The notes beneath the pieces are model-generated. The model ran no database searches. It was given only the letters and a program-made list of their open reading frames with translations, and was not told the origin of the DNA. Both the position numbers and the translations under genes were made by a program. Below, one piece after another: positions 22,626 to 34,929 of a DNA stretch of 64,000 bases. The stretch covers positions 1,885,001-1,949,000 of the forward strand of contig BSYQ01000006.1 of NCBI GenBank assembly GCA_030272585.1, written 5' to 3'. Every line of letters starts with the position of its first letter. The first letter of the stretch is position 1. The stretch comes from Bryopsis sp. KO-2023. Lineage: Eukaryota > Chlorophyta > Ulvophyceae > Bryopsidales > Bryopsidaceae.

Positions 22626-22888
22626 CCCCCTAAATTTCCGTCTGACTGAGTTGCGCTGAGTAATTGTGATGACTGCGTCCAAAATGTCGCAGAGTCAGAC
22701 TGAACGAGAAAAGAAAACACGGCGATGGGCGCCGGCGCTTCGGTCGCGGCGGTCGCGGTCGCTTCGGTCGCGCCGGTCTAACTCGCACGCCGGTCGCGCG
22801 GTCGCTGCGGCCGCTAACGCGACCCTAAACACCCCTCTACCCTTATGACAGACATTTTCGATGACCGACTGAGATTTAGGGGTTTTTT
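22626..22888. repeat. G+C-rich inverted-repeat element upstream of the TAF1B-like gene
   Basis: CCCCTAAATTTCCGTC at the left faces GACTGAGATTTAGGGG at the right, forming imperfect terminal inverted repeats. The core (about 22735-22810) is a CGGTCGC-type hexamer array, far more G+C-rich than its flanks. It is flanked by A/T runs, with TAACG-rich sequence on the right. It could be a small MITE or a promoter island; no target duplication is clear. Confidence 0.45.
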
Positions 22889-23339
22889 GTTACTTCGCCC
22901 ATAACGATGACGTAACGTTGGCGTAACGACAGAGTAACGATAACGAAAGTAAAATCTGAGACATTGCACTCAAAATGAGACCATCCAAGATTCGGGTCAA
23001 AAGTTGGAAGATGGTGCAAGGGTCCATTCGAAGCAGAACTCACGGCAACTGAAACAAAATTCAACATTGTTTCGAATCGGAATGCATCTCAACCCGTTTG
23101 CTTGATTCCAGGGACCCAGTTTGAAATTCCACCCACATGTTACAACCACCCTTCTTACATCCCAACATGCTCAAAAGCTAATCCAGAGAAAGTCTGCGGC
23201 GTCCCAGCCCGGTATTTTGTTCTGTTTTTGGGGAGGGGATAACGTCCAATTCTTCAAAGAAATGTTTAGATTCATGGAAGGTGCGGGACATTTGTTTAGA
23301 GAAGAGCCCAGGAAAACCAAAGCCAAAAAAGGGACGTGG
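22889..23339. other. spacer between the G+C element and the SEC62 3' end
   Basis: Includes a short array of GTAACG/TAACGA units at about 22910-22945. No exon is supported. Confidence 0.4.
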
Positions 23340-26300
23340 CTACAACTCTTCTTTGGGGGGTGCAGCTGGGTCCGCCTCAGTTCCTTTTCCCAGTTTCTCA
23401 AGCCCAGGATCGTGCAGGGACTGCAGAAAAAAACACAACAAAATATGTATATTTATGACTTTATTATGAGCAGGGCTAAATCACCTCGTTGTGGACGGCC
23501 TTTGTTGGGCAAGTTTGCCTAATGTAAATTAAACATTCATCTTCATCTATATATATATGTCACGCGGCGTTTTGGTCTTGTGTAAACAAATTTCATTAAC
23601 TGCATATATACATATTCAAATAAATGGATTAAAGTTGGAAAATTTTGAGAATTGCTTGAACATTGTTCCTTTGAAAAAGCCACCTCCTAACACTCATACG
23701 GACAAGAATGCTTTTTTTCACCCCCCAACAACCCCCCACCCCGCTTACCAGGAATTCGAGAATGTCGTCGTGGGCTTTTCTGAAACTGTCTTTGACATCC
23801 TTGTTCTCTGGTTTGTGAATTCGAAGGAAATAAACGGATGCACCGATCAAAAGCAAAAAGAAAACCTGAGGTAAAACCAAAAAAAAGACAAAAAACACAA
23901 TGGCAAATAGTCAGCACATTTATTGCGTCCCAATTTGTCAAAAATAATGGTGTCCATGTCAGATGGGGGCTAAAGCAGATGAAAGGGAAAGAAAAGAAAT
24001 CAAAATAACAAGGAGGAAAGAAAACACCACCACAACATTTGATCACATGTGAAGCATCACCTCTAAATGAAAAAATAAAAAAATCATTGTCATTAGCAAG
24101 CGCTGGTGTAAAAGAATAAATCATCCAAAGCGCCATTGCATGCACACCGCATATCTGAACCGTTCATGACCTCCTGAATCACTTTTTTTTGTTTTTTTTC
24201 CCCTTAAAAAAAGGGTTTAAAAACCACTCAAATGACTGTACGTATCCATCATCCTAAATAAATGATCATTGATGGATAACTAATTTCTTACCCTCGTGAG
24301 CCAATGCGATTTCAGTCCTTTCGCCATCTCAAAGGAAATCAGCGGAGTGAAAGCATCCTTCAATCCGACCTGCACAGAAAAATAAAGTCCAAAACTTTTT
24401 TCAACAAAAAAGCCCCCAAATTGTTTTTTGGGAAAAAGAAAAAAACTGTCAGCAGTGAGCACCTTGTTTTCATTCAATCATGATTCATACCACCCATGCA
24501 TTAAAGGGGAGAGAAAAAAAAAGTCCACTAAAACGGAGAAAAAACACGTTCCCCACTCAAAGAAAAGAAACAAAAAACATTCCCCACGAATTAGCAATGG
24601 AGATGGGACAGGCTGATTAGTCACCTCGTCAGAAAGAGCGTTGGGCAAGAACCAGAACTCCCTTCCGGTCGCCAGCCACACAGCCAGCCATAAAGAGAAG
24701 CGAACTATTTTTTTTTTTCAATAAACAAACAGCACACACACACATATGGAAAGTGAATAAATACAGAAAATGTCAAGCTATGTTCAAGCACACAGCTTTT
24801 TATATAAATGCAAATTCTTAAAAAAAAACAGTGGAAAAATTGGTTGATTGTTTTTTGATATGCATTAGCTGAGTACCAAAAGAACAAAAACAAAAAGAAA
24901 ACCACAATGGTTCTTAATTTTATGTCTCCCGCCTTCTTTGTGGGTGGAAATTGCTGTTCATGCAACGACTAGCTGAATACCCCCCCCCCCCCCCAAAAAA
25001 AAAAAAAGAAAAGAAAGCCGCAATAATTCTTTATTCTTTTCTATTTCCCCCTTTTTTTCCGGGTGGAAGCTGTTGTGTGGGCAATGCAGCATGATAACAC
25101 ACACCAAAAAAAATTAAAACAATTGGTATCTATCTCTCTCTCTATATATATATCTATTCATTTCCCCAAAAACTCTGCAAAGATTTGAAAGAAGTCGTTT
25201 TTTCCTGTTGGCTTACTTGTGATGAAGCCCATGATGACAGACAGAAGCGTCAACGAAGAATAGAAAACCACAATCTGCCCCAAACAACAAGCACAAGCAA
25301 TATGAGAAAAATCACCACAAACCAATGGGGAAAAAATCAAGTTTCTGAGCATCACGTCCCCTCCCCCCTTGCTGGTGATGTCGATTAAAAAACAAACATT
25401 ACCTTGACTTTGTAAGGAGCGATCGGCAAAAGGCAAGATGCTATGACTGCCACCACCATCAGCGTGGCCCAAAAATAGAGCCAAGCTGATGTGGGTCTGT
25501 CATATTGCCAAGCATAAAACGAACTCTTGTCCCACACCTGGCTTTGCTGAGAACAACAAAAAAAAAAACATGGATAAAACAAATTGAAAAAAAAAAAGTC
25601 AACAAGGCAAATTTAACTGATATCCAATACCCCCCCTCAAAAAAAAAAAAAAAGGCTCAAGAAAAATTGGAAATTGATGATCCACTGCCCACCATGCAGA
25701 CGATTTGATGTGGCTATGGCTAATCCTTTCTCCCCCGCCCTCCTTTTTTCTCTTGCGTGATTCAAGACATGAACACAGTGTGATTGGTATGATGTGATGC
25801 AACCTACGTATGGTGAAACAGCTTCCAGGGTTTTCGGCCATTTGACGAGTCTCGGTTTTCCAGGTTTGGGTTTTTTGAATTTCCGTTCCGTCCTGCGAAG
25901 TATGCCATTTTTAAGAAATCGAAGTCCGACTTCTGCGATCCGCTCGTCCACGCTTTTCTGTTTGCCTGAACGAAGCAAAAAAAATAGTAATGCTAATGAG
26001 AATCGTTTAAAAACATACTGACTTAGAAACAAGAATTTGAGGGACCGCATAAAACTATTATTTTCGAAGGAAAAAGAAAAGGGTTCGGGAGTAAAATATT
26101 TCAAGCAAGGGATTTCCGAAAGCCCAGGATCTAAGTCTCAGCGCTGCAAAGCAGTCTTTAAAAAATCGTTTTTTTTCCTGATTCCTTATGTCAGACCTGG
26201 ATCCACGAAGTTTGCGAGCTCTGGATGTTCCTGAAAAAAGCGCTCAAAATCCTTGCCCCGAATGTATTCGACTCTGAATCCATCGTGCTCCAGATCTAAT

Positions 26301-26705
26301 TTCGCACTGCTGTACTGGATCCCACTTCGAGCCCTCAGCTTATCGGCCAAACCTTTCAATTGCTCAGCTGGAGTCTTCAAACACACACACCCACACCCAC
26401 AGAAAAATTCAAGAAAACATATATATATTATATATATCTTGGGGAATGTCGAAAAACATCGTACATAAAAAAGTGAAATACTTGTGATTCAGTTCTGCAT
26501 TGAGCACAAATTTAGACTTCAAAAACCGGGTTTTTTTTTAATTATCACTAGCGAGTTGTTTATTCTTTACATTGTGGGTGTACAGCACCCATTTTCCACA
26601 ATGGCCAAACCTACACAAGCCAGATAACATAATCACAGTAAGCTGATCAGCTTCACATTCGCTTTTTTTGTCTTTTGTTTGTGTGGGGCTCACCTGGACA
26701 CCCAT
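23340..26705 (-). CDS. SEC62: SEC62, ER protein translocation subunit
   Basis: A very short first exon (26705-26694) encodes MGVQ and joins to TPAEQLKGLADKLRARSGIQ then FRVEYIRGKDFERFFQEHPE, the conserved N-terminal domain with its R-G-K-D-F. The next exon is basic (KNGILRRTERKFKKPKPGKP). Next comes QVWDKSSFYAWQYDRP, leading into the first membrane helix LYFWATLMVVAVIASCLLPI (about 25480-25420). The second helix includes VVFYSSLTLLSVIMGF (about 25270-25210). Then come the diagnostic REFWFLPNALSDE and VGLKDAFTPLISFE. The C-terminal exons hold IHKPENKDVKDSFRKAHDDI and LEKLGKGTEADPAAPPKEEL, with TAG at 23342-23340. SEC62 works with Sec61/Sec63 in post-translational import into the ER. The TTG-initiated longer frame at the 5' end is not needed, because an ATG sits 12 bp before the donor. 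Exon limits near 23470-23520 are uncertain. Confidence 0.9.
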
Positions 26706-26935
26706 TGCGGCTGCGATCAGATATTCAACCAAATTTCAATCGCCACGATATTGCGTGCTGCCGGAGCCCAACGAAACTGTGTGTGCGTTCCCACACAAAG
26801 GGCAAATCTACGGAAATTACGGAAAAAAAACTCGGTTCAAGCTTCAAAATCGGCACTCATGAAATGGACTGTACATCGTACCAGCACCACGTTCAATTAC
26901 ATTTTTGAATTGGATCAACAGGAATTTGTGACGAC

Positions 26936-29264
26936 ATGGCTGCGTCCGTTGCCTTTTCCACCAGGGTATTCTTTGCACCAACCAAACCTCGTGTCGCAAA
27001 TTCTGGACGATTTAGAAATAGGAGAATTGCTTTCCAGAGAACGCAGGCGAGCCCGCAGCCACAGGTGGTCATGATCATTGGCACAATATATCTATTCTTT
27101 TTTTGTCCTGTGTTATTTGTTAGTGGGTTGGATGCAAGAAAGCAAAAAATTTAAGAATTTTTTAAAATCCAAGTTGCTGAGGGGGTATCGAATCAATCAA
27201 GGTTCATGTATGAATCTACATGCATTTAATGATTATCAGTCGGTTTTTTCTTTCTTTTTTTATTGGTTTAGTTTCATTTTCAAATGTATTAGATGGAGGG
27301 TGAAATCCCATGGAGCCCATCCACTGCGAAAATGACGGTCCTTAGTTATTTTACTATTTAAATTTTCATTTTAATTTCCTCGTCTCGAGCACCCTTTGCT
27401 GCCATTTTTTTGCAACGATTGACTGTGTCAGCTTTGTGCGGCATTGGCCAGCAGCAGCCAGTCGCAACAGACGATGTTGGGAAAGATTGGGCTGCCCAGT
27501 ATGGTCCAAACCTGGTCCAGTTGCCTTTATGGATGGGGGGTTTTGGATTCGTTACAGTCCTAGCAAATCGGCTTCTTTCGCAGGTAAACTTATATGTCAA
27601 GCCGCCTCCTTTCCCTGAAGATTTTTCCATTTTTTTAAACTTATATGTCAAGCAGCATCTTTTCTTGAAAATTACAGTAAATGACTGGATGCTAATTCTT
27701 CCCAGGTCGCCCCTGTAATCGATGCTGGCAGTGGCTTGTCCCGGTCCGATGTGCTGTGCGTCGTTTGCTCCGCAGTTCTGGTGTTGACCGGATTGAACTG
27801 GCTGCAATTGGTGCCCAAAACACCTCCAGAAGTGGTGCTTAATGGGGAGGCCGCCGAAGACTGGAGCTCCGATTTGCCAGAGAATGCACTGAAGGAGCTG
27901 AAATGGTAATGGTCGCTGATACTAAGTGTGCACTTCACTCCACGTTGGTTTTTTGTTGGAATCAGAAAGCCCCCATGAGTTAAAGTGGCGATGCTTTTTG
28001 TCCAAGAAATTGACCATGGATCGAAAGAACAAATTTCGATTGCTGTTGATGTATCCAGACACCCAAACAGCTTTTTCTTCGAAAATGTGCATTACCGAAT
28101 CGTTTTTTTTTTACATTTTTACATTTTTTTACATTTTTTCGGAGGTGCCCACCCACCTGTTGTTGCATTTCTCGAATTCATGGTTCGATTTGCTGAAAGT
28201 TTTTTTTTTCTGCGCATGGTTTTTCTCATTGAGAAAAGTATAACTGATGCCCCCTCATTTTTGTTTTCTTGTTTGTTTGTTTTACATGTCCTGAAGCACT
28301 CACTCTTTTTTTTTTTTCATTTCTTGTTTTTTTTCAAAAGGGCCTGGAGGGCATTGTCATCATCGACGAGATGCCAATCCCTGGTCGTTTTTCACCAGTA
28401 GGTAAAAACTGACTGGAGGCTGGCAAGCGAATATCTGATCCTTGCTTCTCACTCGTTCGAATGATTTCCGTGTTTGAACTGTGAGCTGGCCGATTTCAGC
28501 GAGGTTTTTCCCTAACGCTTGATTATTGTGGAACAGGGGAGAGCCGGTTTACCAAGCAGGCCTTCGTTACAGAGGCACCACAATGAATGCTGCGAAAATG
28601 GGGAAAATCTGCAGCCAAACGCAAGAAAGCGGTAGAGCCAATTACTTGGCAAATCTGCAGCTTTTCCCAGGTGAATAAAGTGTTGCTGTTTTGAGGAGTT
28701 TTTCTGTTGAAACTGAAAGGAAGCTGACCTATGGATGATCCCCTCCCCCTCCCCTGCGCACATGGATATCGCTGAAAGTTGTCTTTTCAGGTTTTTTTTT
28801 ACTTTCTGCATGCGTGTTTGTGGGTTTTTTTTGCCAGGTGGTGTGGAGTTTCTTGGATTCCTGCCACCCAATACTCAGGGTGTGGTGGTGGTGCCGATGG
28901 GCGACGATGGGGTAATTGTTGCTGGAACCAATGTCCAGAGGGGGGTTGGAAACCTTGACAGGGTGAGCTAAATTGTTCAAGGTTCTGTTCTCCTTTATTT
29001 GGTGTTTGTTTTGGTTTTGAGACTTCTTATAGATATGTTCATGTTTTGTTTAATTTTTTTTAATTGCCTTTTTCGGGGGTGTTGATTCAACAAAGACAGA
29101 GGCTCATCACTTTCACACGGATTTCTGTACAAACTGGAAAGAAACCTTGTTTTGTCTCATTGCTCATTGGTGATGGTTTCATGGAGTTCTTATTTATTGG
29201 TTGTGGTCGACAGGCATGGCTTGCTGCTCTGGGAGAAAAGCTGGGGTCCACTCTGGATGCCTGA
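26936..29264 (+). CDS. CCB2/CCB4-type cofactor assembly factor of complex C (plastid)
   Basis: Exon 1 (26936-27064) is a typical plastid transit sequence: MAASVAFSTRVFFAPTKPR, with many Arg, Ser and Thr and no acidic residue. A GCCAGCAGCAG acceptor at about 27452 leads into QQPVATDDVGKDW and LVQLPLWMGGFGFVTVLANR. Later exons: VLCVVCSAVLVLTGLNWLQL (membrane helix, about 27750-27810), ELKWAWRALSSSTRCQSLVV across a phase-2 junction, GEPVYQAGLRYRGTT, NYLANLQLFPG, VEFLGFLPPNTQGVVVVPMG and RAWLAALGEKLGSTLDA, with TGA at 29262-29264. Helices near the N-terminus, LFPG-x-x-E-F-x-x-x-L-P-x-N-T-Q and the closing A-W-x-A-x-x-x-K-L match DUF2930. In plants CCB2 and CCB4 help attach heme ci to cytochrome b6 in the thylakoid. 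Which paralogue this is cannot be decided by eye. It is divergent from SEC62 with about 230 bp between start codons. Confidence 0.82.
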
Positions 29265-29593
29265 ATGGAAATGATCAACGGATATCCTTCATGCGGTTTC
29301 CCTTCACTTTGATCACTTTTTTTTCCAGGGCTGGGCTGTTCTGTTTGCAAAATTGCCCTCAATCTGCAGGGATTGGTTTTCTGGTTGAGGGGGACACTCT
29401 AGCTGAGAATCGTTGTTTGAATGTTGTGACCATTCACAAAGATTTTAATTTGTGGTGTTTGGCCTTGTGGAAGTCGTCGAATTTTCTGATGTGTCAACGA
29501 AACTGCCAAAATAGTCCTCACAAAATTAATCGGCCAATCCATACTTTCCATTCCCCATTACAAAAAACAGTGCTCCACAGAGCAAAGCATTTC
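29265..29593. other. convergent 3' spacer
   Basis: About 330 bp between the stop codons of the CCB-type gene (+) and the DUF4795 gene (-). No gene is seen; both 3' UTRs must fit here or overlap. Confidence 0.5.
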
Positions 29594-32500
29594 TTATCTG
29601 CTGAGTGGAGTGTCGATTCGTGGTAGGGATTCTCGTGAAGTTGTCACTCGACCACGAAGAACGCCTGTCGAGCCAGAAACCAGAACATCAACCCACTGAT
29701 AAAACCGGTATGCCCAATTTAACAGTACCGCCATTTTGCCATTTTGCCGCAAAAATGCCGAACACAAGACGAGATTTCGAATCCAATTGGGGCATACCTG
29801 CTAGGCGCTCGTGGCCTCTCCATCCACCTGGTGGGAGGTGCGGCCCGACGTCTTCTTTGGGCAGATGTTGGGCTGCAGGGCCGTTGAGTTCATCATACCA
29901 GTGTTGCGGCCCTCTTTTCCCATCCGGGGTAGAAGGGCTGGTCTGTCTAGGGGATCCTGCTTCGCTCCGAAGCTCGGGCGAGGTTCTGCCCAGCCCAGGG
30001 AGTTTGTCATTTGGAATATATGGCCCCGCGTACTGACCGAGTTTTTCCAGAGGGCGATCGCACGCCATGCACTTGTAGCCCACCATAGGCTTTGTTGAAA
30101 GCATGGCGTAGTCCCCGAACGGCACTTTTGGAGACTGGGGGGCATCTTGCATCCTGATGCACCAACACATTTTCTTTATGGTGTTTTGCCCACGAAGTCG
30201 ACAAATCGAAAAGGCGGCTAGTGTGTGTTTGGATCTGGAAGTCTTAGAAAACCAGAAGCCCACGTACTTGCTCTTCATTTGGCGTATGTTTGCATTCAAT
30301 CTCCGCAGTTGCTTCTCGACTTCTTTTGGGACGCCGTTCGGAGTGACCGCGAACTGTTGTCGCATTGAGTTTTCAAGGGAAGCGAGTTTGAAAGCCTGGG
30401 AGATAGGAGGCACAGAACCAACGTCATCCCCACTCTTGGGATGAGAGCTATCCTTACTTCTGAAACAGGTATCAGTGGCTGCGCTCACCAGTTTATTCAG
30501 CGCGTCTGGATCGAAGCTGTCCATCTTATGGTGAACGTCTCCCCTTTCCATGAGATTTTCCAGCCGGCGCAGAGCACCCCGATCACGACCGTACAATCGC
30601 TCGATAGCCGCTTTGGCTCTTCGTTTTGGGATCAGGGGTGTTACGCTGTTTTCGTCAAAAGATTGGCCATCCTTGTGTTCAATAGATTCATCATCACGGT
30701 GGCTGGCACTGGCGAAATTGGTGGAAGGAATGCTGACCCAATCTGGTTCGTCCTCTGCTGGACCCACCGCCAAAACTCCAGCTGCGCTTCCCACAAGCTC
30801 AATGATGTCCCTGAGATCCTGCAGCAGTGGTGCAGTTTTTGGAGTTTATTTCCAGCTTTCAAAATCGTGGAGCTTTAGGATTTTAAAGCCCCCATTGCAC
30901 AACGGCTCTCAGACAAAACTTCTCTTGTGAAAATACCTCAATTTGCTGCTGGATCGTCCCAGTGTCTCCTTGGCTGCCTAATTCATGAGACGTTGCAGTC
31001 CTTTTCCCGTTTCCCCCTACGCTTGGCCTCACGTTTTTCACCGCCTCTGATAACTTTCTGACCTCGCCCATGAGCTTCTCCAAACGAAGCTTCATTTGAT
31101 CTATTGTTGACTGCAGATCCATGAGCCAAACAAATGCACTTCAGACTGATGCGAAGAAGTCTAAAAGACAATGTTCAGTGTCCAAAAACGAGAGTCTCAT
31201 TGAAAGGATGTAAAAAAAAAAGCGCCAAAGAATGGAAACTGAGTCTGAGTTTAATTCAAACATTTTACATATGAAAGATTCCTAACAGCAATTCGGAGAT
31301 GTGCGTCCCATATAAATTAGAGAACAGCATCTACTATAAAGTCATAGAATGTGTGTGTTTTGTATGTTCCATAGTCTTTGACGTGCAGATAAGGACTCTG
31401 TTTCAAACTTCAAGTTAACAAAAACACTCACCATATCTGCCTTCTTCTGTTTCGAATTCTGCACGGCAGAGGCGAGAGTCCCAACATCAGTTTTCTCCCC
31501 TCCTTCAACCGCTCCCTCACCCTCTGCAGTAATTTCCGCTCCGTGAAGGAAATTCTGGCTTTCATCGCCAGTTCGTGGAGCATCAGCAGTAGTTGGGACG
31601 TCCAGTTCCAACGGGTCTGACCTTCCATAGCTTGACATCTGCCCATACGCCGATACTGCAGATCCAGGGGATGGTGGGGACGATATATCTGCAAACTCGA
31701 GTCCAATTTTCCTTGACAACAGTGCAATCTCGCTCCGATCCTTTTCCAAGTCGTCAGCATCTGCCTTGGTGGCAAAAGACGAGTGGAATTCTCAGCTGGT
31801 GGCGGTGAGTACGCTGGAGCTGGTGAACACAAGTGTTGGGATCTCCTGCCTACCTTTTTGTCCACACGCTCATTCAGACTCTTCAATTGTACCTCCAGCT
31901 GGTTAACCCTGTTGTTACAATCGTTAACGCCCTTCGCCAAGTCTCCACCTGATGAGCTTGTCGAGATATTCCTTTTCAAGTCGGTTCTTTCTGCAATACC
32001 ATCCCCAGCACCGTCCTGTTCCCCTGCTGCTTGATCTCCTGTTCTTGACTCTGCAGCCTGTGTGTGGTTGTCATCGCCTTGCGGACAGGGATGCCCAGAC
32101 GAGGCGCCCTTTAAAAGTCAACCACACGTGTCAATCTCCAGCTATTCCAAAAAAGGACAGGAAAGCGGTTTCGATTCCCCAAAAGACTCTCTGTATGTTT
32201 TGTGGTCCTACGTTGAGCCTTGCTTCGAGAGCGTCAATCTTGTCTTCCAGTGCTTGAAGTTTCTTCTTGTTTATTGAAGATTGTGGGACGATATGGCGGT
32301 GGTGCCCGTCTGGCTCATCTCCAGAGCGGGCGGAAGCATCCAACGAGCTTTGACCCGCAGGAATAGCCTCCTCGATGGCACAAATCCGGTTCTCAAGTCC
32401 CTCGAGAGACTCCTTGATTGCTGCCTGAAATGCGGTATACAAATAAGGAAATTCTAATCACACACAAAACTCCAGAGCTCGAGACTCGCCTCTTTGCAAA

Positions 32501-33766
32501 ACTTCTCGTCTGTGATCCTTTTCACGAATTGTGTCAGACGAAAGACTCCAATGACCCTGCGATCATTTCGGCTACTCACTTTCCCACTGGTACTGCTTCT
32601 TCTTCGAAATGGGTGTTCCTCCCCTGTGGAAATTCGTTCCTCCTGAGTGTTGCCGTCAAGTCGCTCTGTCCCCCCTGCCTGGTCTTCCTTCACACCCCCT
32701 TCTTCGTTTTCGTCACTTTTGGATGCTTCTTCGAGTTCTTCTTCATTCTCTTGCACGAGCGCGTCGAGCTCTGAACAATTAGCATGACAGAACAACTTGT
32801 TAAGACAGCAAATAAAACCCAAAGGAAGAGAATGTGGACCAACGGAAATTGCTACGGCTTTGATAAGTTGAATCCTCTTCGGTCCATCAAGCTACAATGT
32901 GGGCTCACACAATTCAAACCAGCCACCACTAGCATCGAAACAAGAAGCACTTTCTGTACACACGCTACCTACTTGTTGAAGTGAGTTCCATATTTTGCTT
33001 AATGTCATCCACTTCATCCTGAAGCACTTTGACATCACTTTTCACTTGTTCGGCGTTTTCCTGGTCCTGTTTTGTGCTGTTGGCCGCCTCTTCCCCACTC
33101 TTTTCAAGCGCTTCGACTCTTGCACCCAACTCACCCAATTGAGAAGATAGATCTTGAACCTGCGACGAACCCACTTTTTTATCACTCCTGCTGTGAGCTT
33201 TCTAAAACACCCCAGTTCATTGCATCCATCCAACTCATTCCCCACAAATGACAGACACTTTGAGCATCGGTCTTCCTTACGGAATCCAGCAGCTCTTACC
33301 TCTGTTTTGGCGTTCTGTGCATCTTTCAGTGTCTCTTCCTGCAGTGCTAGCTCTTTAACTATTTCACCCTACAGCGAATTCACAAATTGCCCATTGAGAT
33401 CCGAGTGCACGCAAAATCACGTTCATAGACGAGCGCCTATGCCTGCTGGTGTTTCGAGCTGGGACGAAAGTCAGCGCAACAGTCAAACGCACATCTAACA
33501 CTAAGTTTAAGAAACGTGTCGAGCTGCTTTGGCACCTGCTTCTTTTCTAGCTGCTTCACTTTCTCGTTCGACTCCCTTCCTGCCCCAGATAGCTCCTCCC
33601 GAAGTTCATCGAGATCAGTCTTGGCAACTCGGCGCTGGAGCTGATCCACGACCCACTGAAGGAGTGTCCGAAGATTTTTCGTGTTCACTCTCTCCACGAC
33701 ATTGACTTGCTCAACTTGAAGGATATCCTCTAATCTAACAGGTAGTTCCAATGTTTCGACACTCAT
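29594..33766 (-). CDS. DUF4795 (QRICH2/C16orf96-like) coiled-coil protein, probably axonemal
   Basis: Starts at ATG 33766 (MSVETLELPVRLEDILQVEQ) with LQWVVDQLQRRVAKTDLDEL. A chain of coiled-coil exons follows: QVQDLSSQLGELGARVEALE, ESLEGLENRICAIEEAI, LQALEDKIDALEARL, VNQLEVQLKSLNERVDKK, QSTIDQMKLRLEKLMGEVRK, separated by Ser/Glu/Gly-rich linkers. The large exon from about 30830 carries the conserved part: ALRRLENLMERGDVHHKMDS, VEKQLRRLNANIRQMKSK. Across an intron (AA|GTACGT) it continues with KPMVGYKCMACDRPLEKLG, GPYIPNDKLPGLGRT and DVGPHLPPGGWR. The last exon (GVLRGRVTTSRE..., TAA at 29596-29594) joins in phase 1. The C-x-x-C-D-R-P element after coiled coils is typical of DUF4795. QRICH2 is linked to the sperm axoneme and radial spokes, so a flagellar role is inferred. 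Limits of the middle exons are approximate. Confidence 0.75.
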
Positions 33767-34929
33767 CGTTCTGTGTGTGTCAGCAGCGAATGTGGCGGGC
33801 GCCCATTGCGCGCTGCGCTGACTTTCCTTGATGCGATTTGCAAACACCTACCCCGTCCCGCGACGGGGTAGTCCGTGGGGAGCAGTTAAGGTTGCTATTA
33901 CTCGTGTGAGTTGTGGGGTGATGTGGTCGCGATATTCCTCACGAAGCACCATTGGCGCAATGCAGTTATACGGCTCCTCCTTGTTCATGGATCGATTCTA
34001 GTAACTGAAGCTGTGAAAACTCTCCGAGTGCTCAAGGCTGAGAAACTTGGTCTTTAACTCGATATATGATTGCCGTGCTTTTGAGAAGTAGATATTCAGC
34101 CAGCCAAGATTTTCCAATGAGCTTTGGTGTTCCTTTCAGCCTTTGTTTCTCAGAGTGAGAAGATGGTGCTGCTCATTAGACAGAAGTATTGAGTGAGGGA
34201 GGCACATTTTTCTGGACTTGAAATCTCAAGTATATATACTTTGCACTATCGTTCCTTGGAATGCGGCAGCAGACAGCTTGAGTTGATGAGATGATTTATT
34301 ATGGATATAAGAACGATACGCATCAATAGCACCACTTTGAGGAGTGAATTTGGGAAGAAAAGCTTTATTTAGGACCACGGGTTGATAGAGACTTATAGCC
34401 ACCACTCTTTGTCGGCAATTTCTTGTATTTTTGCTTGGTAGCTTCTTTCGAGGTTCTCAACTGAAATGATTCAGAGTTTTTGGAGCACTCCCCCTCAATC
34501 GCTTGAGGTCCCATATTCTTTGTGTTGAATTTTTTTCCTCAGTTTAAATAAATTCATGGACATTGGGCAACATATCCTTGTTCCTACGCTGAGGTGCTTG
34601 GCCGCTTTTTTGGAGCTTCAATAATTATCGCAGCTTATGATCCAGAAAAACACCGCCATGAATAGTAACTGCACACTCCATATTCAGTTTCCTCTTGGGA
34701 ATCCAGCTCGTTGGGTGTTTTATCCCATGATATCATGCATTCCTCCCAACACCAATACGGAGATCTTTCGGTTGTTCCAAGTGGCCTTGTTGGGCTCCCG
34801 ATGCAGGCGCCCCATCCCGTAAAACAATGCAACTTAATGGAGCAGTGGGCGGATTTTCCACTCTTTGTCCTTCCATATCTCCATCTTGACAAGAAACCAA
34901 AAACGTAGCGCCACAAAAGAGCAGTTGAG
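33767..34929. other. divergent spacer with a perfect hairpin at 33848-33871
   Basis: About 1.2 kb between the DUF4795 gene (-) and the secreted orphan (+), so it must hold two promoters. CTACCCCGTC / GACGGGGTAG (33848-33857 and 33862-33871) is a perfect 10-bp inverted repeat with a 4-nt loop, about 85 bp upstream of the DUF4795 start. No exon is supported. A long minus-strand frame at 34635-35030 lacks any motif. Confidence 0.5.
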
